NCBI RefSeq assembly: GCF_030812315.1
Contig: NZ_JAUSSM010000001.1
Location: forward strand, 310,001 to 374,000
Length of the DNA stretch: 64,000 bases
Reading direction: 5' to 3'
Origin: Arthrobacter oryzae
GTDB lineage: Bacteria; Actinomycetota; Actinomycetes; Actinomycetales; Micrococcaceae
Every line of letters starts with the position of its first letter. Positions within the stretch are counted from its first letter, which is position 1. Under the pieces are notes generated by a model. That model had not been told where the DNA came from. It did no database searches and worked only from the letters and a program-made list of their open reading frames with translations. The translations under genes were made by a program, and so were the position numbers. Shown here piece after piece: positions 35,690 to 45,533 of the stretch.

Positions 35690-36684
35690 CCGTCCGCATC
35701 GGAACGCGTGCCAGCAAGCTGGCGCTCACCCAGACCCAACAGACAGCTGACCAACTGGCCGCCATTGGCGGTTTCCCCGTGGAACTGGTCCACATCAGGA
35801 CCGACGGCGACGTCCTGACAGGCTCGCTGTCTCAGATGGGCGGCACAGGCGTGTTCGTAGCGGCGCTGCGCGATGCCCTCCTGCGTGACCAGTGCGACGT
35901 CGCCGTGCACTCGCTGAAGGACCTGCCCACCGGGGCCGCTCCCGGACTGACCCTGGCTGCGACGCCGAAGCGCGTTGATGTCCGGGACGTGCTCTGCGCG
36001 CGCGACGGATTAAAGCTGGCAGACCTCCCGCAGGGCGCCCGGGTGGGAACCGGCTCACCCCGCCGCGCGGCGCAGCTTCGGGCTGCCCGCCCGGACCTGG
36101 ACATCGTGGATATCCGCGGCAACGTGGACACCCGCCTGGGCCGCGTCCCCGGCCTGCCCGGCAACGCCACCGACGCAGTGGTGGCAGGTAAATCCTGCGA
36201 CCTCGACGCCGTCGTTCTGGCGGCAGCCGGCCTGGAACGCATCAGCCGGCTGGACGCCATCAGCGAATACCTCGAAACTGACGTCATGCTTCCCGCCGCC
36301 GGCCAGGGTTCGCTCGCCATCGAGTGCCGCACCGCAGACGCACCCCGGAAGCCCGGATCCACCGAGGGCTCCCAGGGGCCGCTGGCCCAGGCCCTCGCGG
36401 CCCTGGACGATACGGATACGCGCCTGGCGGTAACAGCAGAGCGCGCCCTGCTGGCGCGGCTCGAGGCCGGCTGCGCCGCCCCCGTGGGAGCCTACGCCTT
36501 CCGCAAGGGAAGCATGCTCTACCTGGAGGCCGTGGTCTGCGCCGTTGACGGTAAAGCCTCGATCCGTGACAAGCGGGCCACGGACGGCCTCACCGAGGTG
36601 GGTGCCACGCTTCTGGGCATTGAGCTGGCCGAGGTGCTGCTGGCGGCCGGAGCCGCCGACATCGCGGACCTGGCCGCGTCCTGA
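35686..36684 (+). CDS. hemC: Porphobilinogen deaminase (hydroxymethylbilane synthase)
   Basis: This 332-residue enzyme joins four porphobilinogens into hydroxymethylbilane. It shows RIGTRASKLALTQTQQTADQL, HSLKDLPTG (catalytic Asp in the next loop), RVGTGSPRRAAQL, and Cys for the dipyrromethane cofactor in LLARLEAGCAAPVGAYA. A short insertion (PRKPGSTEGSQGP) is present. The start is GTG overlapping the hemH stop. Confidence 0.93.
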   Translation: MTVRIGTRASKLALTQTQQTADQLAAIGGFPVELVHIRTDGDVLTGSLSQMGGTGVFVAALRDALLRDQCDVAVHSLKDLPTGAAPGLTLAATPKRVDVRDVLCARDGLKLADLPQGARVGTGSPRRAAQLRAARPDLDIVDIRGNVDTRLGRVPGLPGNATDAVVAGKSCDLDAVVLAAAGLERISRLDAISEYLETDVMLPAAGQGSLAIECRTADAPRKPGSTEGSQGPLAQALAALDDTDTRLAVTAERALLARLEAGCAAPVGAYAFRKGSMLYLEAVVCAVDGKASIRDKRATDGLTEVGATLLGIELAEVLLAAGAADIADLAAS

Positions 36685-36702
36685 ACCGGCGGACCCCGGC
36701 AC

Positions 36703-37629
36703 ATGATGGGACGGCGCAGCGCCCGCCACACGGAGGGCCAGCCAGGCCTGCGGGTGCTCGAGGGCGCCCGCGTCCTCGTCACGCGGAGCCCGGAGCGGGC
36801 CGCGTCCCTTGTCGCTGCCCTGCGGGAAACCGGCGCCGAACCGCTCCTGCTTCCGCTCATCGACTTCGAACGTGCCCGGGACCTGCATTCGTTGGAAGTC
36901 GCGTTTGACGCCCTGGGCGCAGGCGCGTACAGCTGGCTCGTCATTAGCAGCGTCACCACCGTCCAGGCGCTGGAAGAACTTGCAGGGGAACGGGGCGCTA
37001 CCCTGAGCCAGTGGCTGCCCGGAACTGTCCAGGTCGCCACCATCGGGCCTGCCACCCGCCGTGAACTCGAGTCACGGGGAATCACTGTTGACCTGGCCCC
37101 GGCCCGGCTCCAGTCCGGCGGAGGCCTCCTCGACATCTGGCCGCAGGGCCAAGGCAGCGTGTTCCTGCCGCAGGCGGACATCGCGGACGGCAGGCTGGCC
37201 GAAGGGCTGGAGTCCCTGGGGGCAAGTGTCCAGGCCGTTACCGCGTACCACACCGTGGACTATCCGGCGGATCCGGCCCGCAGCTTCACCCCCGACGGCG
37301 GTGCGGGCCGGCAGCCCCGCTCGGCGGTCCTCACCGCGTCCGACGCCAAAGCCGAGCTTGCCGCCGGGCGGCTCCACGCCGTCGTCGCCGCTTCACCCAG
37401 CGCTGCCCGCCGCATCCACGCCGGCCTCTGGCCGCTGGGCGACTGCCGGTTCGTGGCGATCGGGCGTTCCACGGCCGCGGAGGCGGAGCGGCTGGGACTG
37501 CCGGTTGCCGCCGTCGCCGAGCAACCCACCACGTCCGGCCTGGTATCCGCCCTCATCGAGGCGCTGGTTCCAGGACATTCCGCATCACCCACGCCCGCCT
37601 CCGAGAACCACGCGAAGGATAGAACATGA
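36703..37629 (+). CDS. hemD: Uroporphyrinogen-III synthase
   Basis: This 308-residue protein has two HemD-type alpha/beta domains. It closes and inverts ring D of hydroxymethylbilane. Sequence is poorly conserved in the family; recognisable parts are [56 protein letters not shown] and [20 protein letters not shown]. Position between hemC and hemB supports the call. There are two adjacent ATG codons (36703 and 36706). The stop overlaps hemB by 4 bases. Confidence 0.87.
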   Translation: MMGRRSARHTEGQPGLRVLEGARVLVTRSPERAASLVAALRETGAEPLLLPLIDFERARDLHSLEVAFDALGAGAYSWLVISSVTTVQALEELAGERGATLSQWLPGTVQVATIGPATRRELESRGITVDLAPARLQSGGGLLDIWPQGQGSVFLPQADIADGRLAEGLESLGASVQAVTAYHTVDYPADPARSFTPDGGAGRQPRSAVLTASDAKAELAAGRLHAVVAASPSAARRIHAGLWPLGDCRFVAIGRSTAAEAERLGLPVAAVAEQPTTSGLVSALIEALVPGHSASPTPASENHAKDRT

Positions 37630-38606
37630 GCTTCCCGACCCACCGCCCCCGCCGGCTTCGCACCACCCCGGCCATGCGCCGGATGACGGCTGAACACCGG
37701 CTGGCGGCTCCGGAGCTGATCCTCCCCGCCTTCATCCGCGAGGGGCTCACGGAACCCAACCCGATTGCCTCCATGCCCGGCGTGGTGCAGCACACCACCG
37801 ATTCCCTCAAGCGGGCAGCGGCCGAGGCCGTGGAGCTGGGCGTCGGCGGCATCATGCTCTTCGGCATTCCGGCCGAGCGCGATGCGCGCGGCACCGCGTC
37901 CCTGGACCCGGATGGCGTGCTCAACAAGGCCATCCGCGACGTCCGTGCCGAGGTGGGCGATGAACTCGTGGTCATGAGCGACGTTTGCCTGGACGAATTC
38001 ACCGACCACGGCCACTGCGGCGTCCTCGACGCCGACGGCTATGTGGACAACGACGCGACGCTGGAAATCTACGCCGCTATGGCCGTGGCGCAGGCGGACG
38101 CGGGCGCGCACATGCTTGGACCGTCCGGCATGATGGACGGCCAGATCGGCGTGATCCGGCAGGCGCTGGAAGGCGCCGGGCACACGAACACGGCCGTGGT
38201 GGCCTACGCCGCCAAATACGCATCGGCGTTCTACGGCCCGTTCCGGGAAGCCGTGGATTCCCAGCTCAAGGGCGACCGCCGCACCTACCAGATGGACGCC
38301 GCCAACCGCCGCGAAGCCATCCTCGAGGTGGAACTGGACCTGGCCGAAGGCGCGGACCTGGTCATGGTCAAGCCCGCCATGAGCTACCTCGACATCCTCG
38401 CCGACGTCGCGGCGATGAGTACGGTTCCCGTTGCCGCCTACCAGATCTCGGGGGAGTACTCCATGATCGAAGCGGCTGCCGCCAACGGCTGGATCGACCG
38501 CCGCGCCGCCATCACCGAGTCGGTCCTGGGCATCAAGCGCGCCGGCGCCAACATGGTCCTGACCTACTGGGCGTCCGAGCTGGCCGGCTGGCTGAAGGAG
38601 TCCTGA
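37626..38606 (+). CDS. hemB: Delta-aminolevulinic acid dehydratase
   Basis: This 326-residue TIM-barrel enzyme joins two aminolevulinate molecules into porphobilinogen. Schiff-base lysines are visible in [14 protein letters not shown] and [11 protein letters not shown]. The metal-site loop reads [14 protein letters not shown]: in zinc enzymes the middle position is Cys, while here it is Asp, leaving only two of three zinc cysteines. So it may depend on another metal (magnesium) or bind zinc weakly. It overlaps hemD by 4 bases and the following LLM gene by one base. Confidence 0.93.
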   Translation: MSFPTHRPRRLRTTPAMRRMTAEHRLAAPELILPAFIREGLTEPNPIASMPGVVQHTTDSLKRAAAEAVELGVGGIMLFGIPAERDARGTASLDPDGVLNKAIRDVRAEVGDELVVMSDVCLDEFTDHGHCGVLDADGYVDNDATLEIYAAMAVAQADAGAHMLGPSGMMDGQIGVIRQALEGAGHTNTAVVAYAAKYASAFYGPFREAVDSQLKGDRRTYQMDAANRREAILEVELDLAEGADLVMVKPAMSYLDILADVAAMSTVPVAAYQISGEYSMIEAAAANGWIDRRAAITESVLGIKRAGANMVLTYWASELAGWLKES

Positions 38607-39748
38607 TGAGCGACGCTCCTGCTCCGGAGACCGACGGTTCCGCAGCCCCAGCGGCGGCCCCCACCACACTGGACGCCAGCCCGACTGCGCCCATCGGGCC
38701 CGGGAAGATCCTGCTTGGCCTGAACACCTTCGGCGACGTGGGCGTGTACCCCGACGGGCACCCGGTGCCGCATGCGCAGGTGCTGCGGCAGCTGCTGGAG
38801 CAGGCGGAACTGGCGGACGACGTCGGACTCCACGCCTTTGGTGTGGGGGAGCACCACCGGCGGGACTTCGCCGTCTCGGCGCCCGAGGTGTTCCTGGCCG
38901 CCGCGGCGGCCAGGACCAAGCACATCAGGCTCGGCTCCGCAGTGACCGTGCTCAGCTCCGATGACCCCGTGCGCGTCTTCCAGCGCTTCTCCACCGTCGA
39001 TGCCCTCTCCGACGGCCGGGCCGAAGTCATGCTGGGGCGCGGCTCCTTCATTGAATCCTTCCCGCTGTTCGGCTTGGACCTGGCGGACTACGAGGTCCTG
39101 TTCGAGGAAAAACTGGATCTCTTCGACAAGGTCCGTACCCAGAACCCGGTCCATTGGGAGGGCAGGACCCGGCCGCCCCTCAGCGGTCTCAGCGTCTATC
39201 CGCCGCTGGAGCACCACCTGCTGCCGGCCTGGATCGGGGTGGGCGGCACGCCGGAATCCGTGCTGCGGTGCGCCGAGTACGGCTACCCGATCATCTTCGC
39301 CATCATCGGCGGCCAGCCCCGCTCCTTTGCGCCCCTAGTCAACCTGTACCGCGAGGCGATGGCGAAGTACGGCCATCCGATGCAGCAGATCGCCACCCAT
39401 TCGCCGGGCCACATCGCCGACACGGACGAGGCCGCCCGCGAGGAGCTCTTCCCGCACTGGCTGGCGCAGCGCAACCGGATTGGAGCCGAGCGCGGCTGGG
39501 GTCCGGCCAGCAGGGCGGAGTTCGATGCCATGTGCGGGCCGGAAGGTGCGCTGTATGTGGGGTCGCCCGAGACCGTGGCACAGAAGATCGTCCTGCTGAA
39601 ACGCAATCTGGGTGTTGACCGCTTCGACCTGAAATACGGCAACGGCACGCTCCCGCACGCCGCCATGATGCGCTGCATCGAACTGTTCGGCACCGTGGTG
39701 GCACCCCGGGTGGCCGAGCTCCTGTCCGGGCACGCGCCCGCAAACTGA
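38606..39748 (+). CDS. LLM-class flavin-dependent oxidoreductase in the haem operon
   Basis: This 380-residue bacterial-luciferase-like TIM-barrel enzyme probably uses FMN or F420. Family features include the [24 protein letters not shown] segment, [38 protein letters not shown] and [25 protein letters not shown]. The first 40 residues are Ala/Pro/Thr-rich and not conserved. Its ATG overlaps the hemB stop (TGATG) and has AAGGAG upstream; hemL follows after 13 bases. So it is co-transcribed with haem enzymes, although no haem step needs an LLM enzyme. Substrate is unknown. Confidence 0.78.
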   Translation: MSDAPAPETDGSAAPAAAPTTLDASPTAPIGPGKILLGLNTFGDVGVYPDGHPVPHAQVLRQLLEQAELADDVGLHAFGVGEHHRRDFAVSAPEVFLAAAAARTKHIRLGSAVTVLSSDDPVRVFQRFSTVDALSDGRAEVMLGRGSFIESFPLFGLDLADYEVLFEEKLDLFDKVRTQNPVHWEGRTRPPLSGLSVYPPLEHHLLPAWIGVGGTPESVLRCAEYGYPIIFAIIGGQPRSFAPLVNLYREAMAKYGHPMQQIATHSPGHIADTDEAAREELFPHWLAQRNRIGAERGWGPASRAEFDAMCGPEGALYVGSPETVAQKIVLLKRNLGVDRFDLKYGNGTLPHAAMMRCIELFGTVVAPRVAELLSGHAPAN

Positions 39749-39761
39749 AAGAATAAGAACC

Positions 39762-41102
39762 ATGACTTCCAGCTCTCCTCGTAACGAGGAACTCTTCGAC
39801 CGTGCACGCCAGCTCATGCCGGGCGGCGTCAACTCACCCGTCCGGGCCTTCGGATCCGTGGGCGGGACCCCGCGGTTCATGGTGTCCGCCAAAGGCCCGT
39901 ACCTGACAGATGCCGACGGCGCCGAATACGTGGATCTCGTGTGCTCCTGGGGTCCCGCGCTGCTGGGCCACGCCCATCCCGCCGTCCTCGAAGCAGTCCA
40001 CGCCGCAGTGGACCGCGGACTCTCCTTCGGCGCTTCGACGCCGGACGAGGCAAACCTGGCCGCGATCGTCAAGGAACGGGTGCCTGCCGCCGAACGCGTC
40101 CGGATGGTGTCCACGGGCACCGAAGCCACCATGACCGCCATCCGGCTGGCCCGCGGCTTCACCGGACGCGACCTGGTCATCAAGTTTGCCGGCTGCTACC
40201 ACGGCCACCTCGACGGACTCCTGGCCGCGGCCGGGTCCGGCGTGGCCACCCTGGCACTGCCCGGTTCCGCCGGGGTCACCGCGGCCACCGCCGCCGAGAC
40301 GCTGGTGCTGCCCTACAACGACCTCGCCGCCGTGGAGGCCGCGTTCGCCGCACACGGGAGCAACATCGCCGCCGTCATCACGGAGGCGGCACCGGCCAAC
40401 ATGGGTGTGGTCACGCCCGGCGAAGGCTTCAACGCCGGTCTCTCGCGGATCACCCGCGAACACGGTGCCCTGCTGATCGTGGACGAAGTCCTCACGGGCT
40501 TCCGTACCGGCTACTCGGGCTACTGGGGCCTCACCGGCGGCGCCGCAGATGCCGCCGAGCCGTGGAGCCCGGACCTGCTGACGTTCGGCAAAGTGATCGG
40601 CGGGGGCATGCCGACGGCGGCCCTCGGCGGCAGGGCCGACATCATGGACTACTTGGCACCGCTGGGCCCTGTCTACCAGGCAGGTACCCTGTCCGGGAAC
40701 CCGGTGGCCATGGCTGCCGGCGTCGCCACGCTGACCCACGCCACTCCCGAGGTGTACTCGTTCATCGACGCACGCTCCCTGGAGCTCTCCGCTGCGCTGT
40801 CCTCGGCGCTGGACGCCGCCGGAGTGGACCACTCCATCCAGCGGGCAGGGAACCTGTTCTCGGTGGCCTTCGGCACCTCGGCCCGCGGCGTCCGCAACTA
40901 TGAGGACGCCCAGGGCCAGGAAGTGTTCCGCTACGCGCCGTTCTTCCACTCCATGCTGGACTCCGGCGTCTACCTGCCGCCGTCGGTCTTTGAGGCCTGG
41001 TTCCTTTCGGCGGCACACGACGACGCCGCCATGAACCGGATCTTCGACGCGCTCCCGGCCGCAGCCCGGGCTGCGGCATCGGCAGCCGTGCCCGCCGTCT
41101 AA
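39762..41102 (+). CDS. hemL: Glutamate-1-semialdehyde 2,1-aminomutase
   Basis: This 446-residue PLP enzyme moves the amino group of glutamate-1-semialdehyde to make aminolevulinate. It has [64 protein letters not shown] and the PLP-lysine in [13 protein letters not shown]. It is the last gene of the haem cluster and is followed by a strong terminator. With hemA it forms the C5 entry into haem. Confidence 0.93.
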   Translation: MTSSSPRNEELFDRARQLMPGGVNSPVRAFGSVGGTPRFMVSAKGPYLTDADGAEYVDLVCSWGPALLGHAHPAVLEAVHAAVDRGLSFGASTPDEANLAAIVKERVPAAERVRMVSTGTEATMTAIRLARGFTGRDLVIKFAGCYHGHLDGLLAAAGSGVATLALPGSAGVTAATAAETLVLPYNDLAAVEAAFAAHGSNIAAVITEAAPANMGVVTPGEGFNAGLSRITREHGALLIVDEVLTGFRTGYSGYWGLTGGAADAAEPWSPDLLTFGKVIGGGMPTAALGGRADIMDYLAPLGPVYQAGTLSGNPVAMAAGVATLTHATPEVYSFIDARSLELSAALSSALDAAGVDHSIQRAGNLFSVAFGTSARGVRNYEDAQGQEVFRYAPFFHSMLDSGVYLPPSVFEAWFLSAAHDDAAMNRIFDALPAAARAAASAAVPAV

Positions 41103-41115
41103 ACGGCCTTTAACA

Positions 41116-41183
41116 GAAATCCCCGCCTCCCGGACGAATCCCCGCCAAAAGCGAAGGGGAAATGTCCGGGAGACGGGGATTTT
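41116..41183. terminator. Bidirectional terminator between hemL and metQ
   Basis: Arms 41116-41135 and 41164-41183 pair over about 20 bp (one mismatch and one G-T pair; core CTCCCGGAC/GTCCGGGAG). An inner TCCCC/GGGGA hairpin fills the loop. Each outer end has a run of A or T, suitable for termination on both strands. Confidence 0.85.
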
Positions 41184-41207
41184 CTGCTAGTGCTGAGTGC
41201 CGGAGGC

Positions 41208-42050
41208 TCAGAAAGCCACGGTCACGTCACCGTTGGGCCATTCCTTTTCGATGAAGGCCTTGACCTCGGGGGAGTGCAGGAGTTCGTCGAGCTTCTTGAT
41301 CCGGACGTCATCCTTGGAATCCTCGCGCCAGGCCAGGAAGTTCGCGTAGGGGTTGTTCTCAACGGACTCAACTGCGAGGGCGTCCTTGGTGCTCAGGCCG
41401 GCCTTGAGGATGAAGTTGCCGTTGATCAGGGCCAGGTCTACGGAGGGATCCTTGAGGTCATTGATCAGCAGTTCGGGCTGGTTTTCGGAGAACTTGAGCT
41501 TCTTGGGGTTCTGCTCGTCGGTGAGGGTCAGCACGGAGGAGTCGTCCTTGATGTCCTCCACGAGCCCGGCGACCTCGAGGACTTTAAGCGCCCGGACCTG
41601 GTTGGACGGGTCGTTCGTGATGGCAACCTTTGCGCCGTCCTGGATGTCCTGGATGTCCTTGACCTTCTCGGAGAACGCGGCGTACGGCTCGATGTGGACG
41701 CCTTCGCCGTGGCCGAACTTGTAGCCCTTGGTCTTCACCTGGTCTTCGTACCAGGGCAGGTGCTGGTAGTAGTTGGTGTCCAGCGAGCCGTCACTCAGTG
41801 CGGTGTTCGGCGTCTGGTAGTCCTCGATCTCCTTGATGTCCAGCTTCAGGCCGGCCTTGGGGGCGAGGTCCTGATTGATGAACTCCAGGATTTTCGCCTG
41901 CGGGACCGGGCTGGCGCCGACGGACAGGGTGACAGGGTTGGCCGGGTCAAGGGTCTTGACGTCGGTGCTGGGGCTGGACGAACCGCCGCAGGCCGTCAGC
42001 GCCAGCGCGGTGACAATACCGGTGGCCAGAAGGGAGAGTGATTTACGCAT
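41208..42050 (-). CDS. metQ: Methionine ABC transporter binding lipoprotein
   Basis: This 280-residue NlpA/MetQ-family lipoprotein captures methionine outside the membrane. A lipobox LTAC ends the signal near residue 21. Typical MetQ segments are SPVPQAKILEFI, DLAPKAGLKLDIKEIEDYQTPNTALSDGSLDTNYYQHLPW and ALINGNFILKAGL. AGGAA is present upstream. It is the last gene of metN-metI-metQ. A hairpin in its 5' region (42083-42109) separates it from metI. Confidence 0.9.
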   Translation of the reverse strand: MRKSLSLLATGIVTALALTACGGSSSPSTDVKTLDPANPVTLSVGASPVPQAKILEFINQDLAPKAGLKLDIKEIEDYQTPNTALSDGSLDTNYYQHLPWYEDQVKTKGYKFGHGEGVHIEPYAAFSEKVKDIQDIQDGAKVAITNDPSNQVRALKVLEVAGLVEDIKDDSSVLTLTDEQNPKKLKFSENQPELLINDLKDPSVDLALINGNFILKAGLSTKDALAVESVENNPYANFLAWREDSKDDVRIKKLDELLHSPEVKAFIEKEWPNGDVTVAF

Positions 42051-42082
42051 CTGATGCGTTCCTTTCGAATTGCTGGGAGTTC

Positions 42083-42109
42083 GACGGCGGGCTTGCGCCC
42101 GGCGCCGTC
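42083..42109 (-). other. Stem-loop between metI and metQ
   Basis: GACGGCG (42083-42089) pairs with CGCCGTC (42103-42109), with GC-rich inner pairing. It lies in the metQ leader and may protect or partly attenuate the transcript; there is no T-run. Confidence 0.45.
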
Positions 42110-42194
42110 TCCGGCATAGATGCAGCCGGCGGCTACCTGCTGCGGTGAAGATTGCCGTGGGCCGTTCAACGACGGCTCAGCGGTGGAGGGTGGC

Positions 42195-42866
42195 TTAGCG
42201 GTGGTCCAGGTTCCGGGAGATCCATTCGCCCACCAGTTGGATGACCTGTACAAGGACGATGATCAGGATGATGGTGACGATCATGACCGTGACATCGAAT
42301 CGCTGGAAGCCGTAGTTATACGCCAGCTTGCCGAGTCCGCCGCCGCCTACCAGGCCTGCCATGGCTGAGTAGCCGACCAGCGTGACCACGGTTGTGGTGG
42401 TGGCTGCAACGAGGGCGGGAAGCGACTCGCGCAGCATCACCTTGTTGATGACCTGCATCTTGGTGGAACCCATGACCTGGGCGGCATCGATCTTGCCGTG
42501 ATGGACGTCCCGAAGACAGGTTTCCACCAGGCGGGCAAAGAAGGGGATGGTGCCGATGGACAGCGAAACCGACGCCGCAATCGGGCCGAGGCTTGTACCG
42601 GTGAGCAGGCGGGCCAGCGGGATCAGCGCCACCATCAGGATTGCGAACGGGATGGACCGGGTGATGTTGACGATGACGTCGCTCATGATCCGGTTGGTGA
42701 CGGGCATCGGACGGAGGCCGCCCGGAGCCGTTACGTGCAGGAAGACGCCCAGGGGCAGGCCCACCAGCACCGTAAAGAAGGCCGAGATTCCGACCATCTG
42801 CAGGGTTTCAACGATTGCTTCGGGCAGGGCCTTGGCCAGGACGGGGTTGCTGAAGATGTCGTTCAC
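42195..42866 (-). CDS. metI: Methionine ABC transporter permease
   Basis: This 223-residue permease has five hydrophobic segments. MetI-type features are VLVGLPLGVFLHVTAPGG, NITRSIPFAILMVALIPLARLLTGTSLG and the ABC-contact loop IDAAQVMGSTKMQVINKVMLRESLPAL. Its ATG overlaps the metN stop by 4 bases. It works with MetN and MetQ in high-affinity methionine uptake. Confidence 0.9.
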   Translation of the reverse strand: MNDIFSNPVLAKALPEAIVETLQMVGISAFFTVLVGLPLGVFLHVTAPGGLRPMPVTNRIMSDVIVNITRSIPFAILMVALIPLARLLTGTSLGPIAASVSLSIGTIPFFARLVETCLRDVHHGKIDAAQVMGSTKMQVINKVMLRESLPALVAATTTTVVTLVGYSAMAGLVGGGGLGKLAYNYGFQRFDVTVMIVTIILIIVLVQVIQLVGEWISRNLDHR

Positions 42867-43912
42867 GAGTTCCTTCCCGTCACGTCGTTCAATTCAGCAG
42901 CATCGCCGGCTGCTGTTTTGGTCTCGGCCAGCTTCGCGCCAATTCCCCGCTGATGGAGGTAGGCGAGGACGGCGTCGTAGTCGGCATTCTCGGCGAGCTG
43001 CACGCGAAGGTGCCCGAACTGCTGGCCACCCAGCGTCTCGACACTGCCTGCCAGGACGTTGAGGTCGATGTCGAAATGCCGTGCAACGCCGGTGAGGACG
43101 GGCTCCTTGGCGTTGTCGCCGGCGAACAGGATCTCCAGGACCGGTCCGCCTTGGAGTGCGCCCTTCAGTGGCTCGGATGCCGGCAGCGGCAGGAGTGCCT
43201 TGGCCAGTTTGCTCTCAAGGTCGCCAGCCACGTCCTGCAGCGCCCCGTGCTCGATGATGCGGCCCTTGGACAGCAGGGACACGGAGTCGCAGACCCGTTT
43301 CACGACGTTCATTTCGTGCGTAATGATGAGCACGGTGAGCTGCAACCGCCTGGTGAGGTCCTGAATGAGGTCGAGGATCTCGTCCGTGGTTGCCGGGTCC
43401 AGGGCAGAAGTGGGTTCGTCGCACAGCAGGACGTCGGGGTCCGCGGCTAGGGCGCGGGCGATGCCTACGCGCTGGCGCTGGCCACCGGAAAGCTGGGAAG
43501 GGTAGGCGTTTTCGAACCCTTCGAGGCCCACGAGGGACAGCAGTTCCGCGACCCTGGACCGGATCTTGTCCTTGGGCGTCTTGACGAGCTCCAAGGGGTG
43601 CGCCACATTGCCCGCGGCAGTGCGGGAGTCCATGAGGTTGGCATGCTGGAAAACCATGCCGATGCGGCGTCGTGCCGCACGGATTTCGGAGTCCCTGACG
43701 GAACTCAGTTCGGTGCCGTCAATGCTGACTGACCCGGCTGTCGGACGATCCAGCAGCGTGAGGCAACGCACCAGGGTCGACTTTCCGGCGCCGGAATGGC
43801 CAATGATTCCGTGAATGGAACCTTTGGGAACGGACAGGGTGACGCCGTCGAGGGCCACCACTTCCTTTTTCCCCTGGCGGTAGACCTTTCGAAGGTCGGT
43901 AACTGTGATCAT
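42863..43912 (-). CDS. metN: Methionine ABC transporter ATPase
   Basis: This 349-residue ATPase has Walker A GHSGAGKST at residues 38-46, signature LSGGQRQR, Walker [14 protein letters not shown], and the switch His in ITHEMNVV. The last about 85 residues form a NIL-type regulatory domain (VLAGSVETLGGQQFGHLRV) that senses methionine in this family, giving trans-inhibition. Ribosome-binding site AGGA lies 4 bases before the ATG. It is the first gene of the metNIQ operon. Confidence 0.92.
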   Translation of the reverse strand: MITVTDLRKVYRQGKKEVVALDGVTLSVPKGSIHGIIGHSGAGKSTLVRCLTLLDRPTAGSVSIDGTELSSVRDSEIRAARRRIGMVFQHANLMDSRTAAGNVAHPLELVKTPKDKIRSRVAELLSLVGLEGFENAYPSQLSGGQRQRVGIARALAADPDVLLCDEPTSALDPATTDEILDLIQDLTRRLQLTVLIITHEMNVVKRVCDSVSLLSKGRIIEHGALQDVAGDLESKLAKALLPLPASEPLKGALQGGPVLEILFAGDNAKEPVLTGVARHFDIDLNVLAGSVETLGGQQFGHLRVQLAENADYDAVLAYLHQRGIGAKLAETKTAAGDAAELNDVTGRNS

Positions 43913-44207
43913 TTATCCTCAGGAGGTTGGCCTCGGGCAGGGCATAGCACAAGCACGCTTTTGAACTTAATTATGTCAGCGAAGCCCCGGGAGAGTCACT
44001 TCCGCATAAAATTCGGTTCTATGCCCGAGAAGCTGCAGAATGTTGCAGCTGAACCATGCCTGGGGGTTTGCTGGTGCGGCGTCAAAGCGACATGGAAAAT
44101 CGCCCTAATGAGCTTTGAGGTGCTGCCGGCCTTCTGGACTGTGTGATCCTCATCCCAGAGTGAGGCGGCTTGGCGCCCCGGCTGAAGCCCTGCTCCGGGC
44201 CGGGCGG
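43913..44207. other. 295-base region upstream of metNIQ
   Basis: No conserved protein frame is visible. A 7-bp inverted repeat AGCTGCA/TGCAGCT with a 6-base loop lies at 44031-44050. I looked for SAM-riboswitch consensus blocks in the metN direction and found none. The part near 43950-44030 is AT-richer than its surroundings and probably holds the promoter. Confidence 0.4.
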
Positions 44208-44987
44208 CTAGAAGTCGCCCCGGCTGGCGTCTTCAGGCGGGAGGACCGGCCATTCGCCTTCGATCACGGCGGCGGGCTTGGTCTTGCGGAGGTAGGTCTG
44301 GAAGTCCGCGGCCTGGGTTGCTGCCCAGCCGACCTGCAGCTGGTGCAGCTGGCTCGCAGGCATCCGGAGCTTGGGAAACTTTCCGGCCATGGCGTCCAGC
44401 ATCCGGAGCGTTGCGAGGGCGTCAGCTGCGGAGGTGTGGGCGTTGTCAAGGCTGACGTTGTACTCCTCGCAAAGTGCGGTCAGGGTCCTCTTGCCCTTGC
44501 GGTACCGGTCCACCTGCTTGTTCATGATGTACGGATCCAGAACCGGGAAGCGGTTCAGCTGCGGAATGCCGTACCGGGCGGACTCGGCAGCCAGCACCGT
44601 GAAGTCATAGCTGGCGTTGAAAGCGATCACGGGAACCCCGTCGTCGAACAGGCCCTGCAGCACCGCAGCCAGCTCGCGGGTGACCTCCGCGGCCGGACGG
44701 CCCTCCTGCCTTGCCTTTTCGGTGGTCACGCCATGGACTTCGCTGGCCTCCGCAGGGATCTCGACTCCCGGATCCGCCAGCCACTCGTGCTCCTTGACGA
44801 CACTGCCCCCGGCATCCACCACAGTGACAGACGCGGTGACGATCCGGGCGGCCCGCGAGTTGCGGCCGGTGGTTTCCAGATCGAAAGCTGCCCGGGGCCG
44901 CTTGTCCCAGGTGGTGGTGGTGTTGTTCGTGCTGATGGTGTCCGAGGTGCTGGTGATCGTAGTGGTGCTGGTGATCGAGGTGCTCAT
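44208..44987 (-). CDS. DEDDh 3'-5' exonuclease (DnaQ-like)
   Basis: This 259-residue exonuclease has the DEDDh motifs: D36 and E38 in AFDLETTG, D in FNASYDFTVL, and H and D in NAHTSAADALATL. The first 27 residues are almost only Ser, Thr and Ile (STSITSTTTITSTSD), encoded by imperfect repeats, and are probably disordered. Such stand-alone DnaQ-like proteins proofread or trim nucleic acid 3' ends. TAGTTT ends 6 bases before the ATG, and no Shine-Dalgarno is present. It is divergent from the ATL-adnAB operon. Confidence 0.83.
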   Translation of the reverse strand: MSTSITSTTTITSTSDTISTNNTTTTWDKRPRAAFDLETTGRNSRAARIVTASVTVVDAGGSVVKEHEWLADPGVEIPAEASEVHGVTTEKARQEGRPAAEVTRELAAVLQGLFDDGVPVIAFNASYDFTVLAAESARYGIPQLNRFPVLDPYIMNKQVDRYRKGKRTLTALCEEYNVSLDNAHTSAADALATLRMLDAMAGKFPKLRMPASQLHQLQVGWAATQAADFQTYLRKTKPAAVIEGEWPVLPPEDASRGDF

Positions 44988-44993
44988 GCTTCA

Positions 44994-44999
44994 AAACTA
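44994..44999 (-). promoter_or_regulatory. -10 box of the exonuclease gene, leaderless geometry
   Basis: Minus-strand TAGTTT ends 6 bases before the ATG at 44987. Confidence 0.45.
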
Positions 45000-45104
45000 C
45001 CTGCTGCCACAGACAGTTTTGTGCCATGCCGCTGGCGTGGCGCCGCTGCCACGGGGACCGCCGGTCCAGCGGGCCGCGCGGCCCCGGGGCAACAGCCGGA
45101 CAGT

Positions 45105-45110
45105 TAAGAT
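45105..45110 (+). promoter_or_regulatory. -10 box of the ATL-adnA-adnB operon, leaderless geometry
   Basis: TAAGAT ends 6 bases before the ATG at 45117; no Shine-Dalgarno sequence. Confidence 0.5.
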
Positions 45111-45116
45111 GGACTC

Positions 45117-45533
45117 ATGCGCACGGAGTATGTCGAGGCGGTGCTCGCCCTCGTTGAGCTCGTCCCTCCGGGAGCAGTGGTGGCCTACGGAGATGTCGCC
45201 GAGCTCCTTGGTTCCGGCGGTGCACGGCAGGTCGGGTCCGTCATGAGCCACCACGGCAGCGGAATTCCGTGGTGGCGCGTGCTGAGGGCAACCGGCGAGG
45301 CTCCACAGGGGCTCGAAGCCGAAGCCCTGCAGTTCTATATCCAGGAAGGGACGCCGCTCCTTGGCCGCCACCAGGACTTCCTCCACACAGGCGAAGGACG
45401 ATGGCGCGTTGACCTTATGGCGGCCCGGTGGGCCCCGGAGGACGGTGACTTTGACCTCATCGACGCAATCGCCGAGAGGCTGGAGCGCCGGCTCCATAAA
45501 ATGTCGGCCCCGAATGATGAAATGACTGTGTGA
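45117..45533 (+). CDS. Alkyltransferase-like (ATL) DNA lesion-binding protein
   Basis: This 138-residue protein has the MGMT DNA-binding domain (PPGAVVAYGDVAELLG with the helix-turn-helix, SHHGSGIPWWRVLRATG). The alkyl-acceptor Cys of the usual PCHRV motif is replaced by Trp (PWWRV). It therefore cannot repair O6-alkylguanine directly. It is expected to bind the lesion and flag it for nucleotide excision repair, as other ATL proteins do. The stop overlaps the adnA GTG by 4 bases, so it is translationally coupled to the helicase-nuclease pair. Confidence 0.87.
   Translation: MRTEYVEAVLALVELVPPGAVVAYGDVAELLGSGGARQVGSVMSHHGSGIPWWRVLRATGEAPQGLEAEALQFYIQEGTPLLGRHQDFLHTGEGRWRVDLMAARWAPEDGDFDLIDAIAERLERRLHKMSAPNDEMTV

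Noticed and set aside
43913..44207. SAM riboswitch upstream of metNIQ
   Set aside because: None of the conserved SAM-aptamer blocks that I know is present in the transcript direction.
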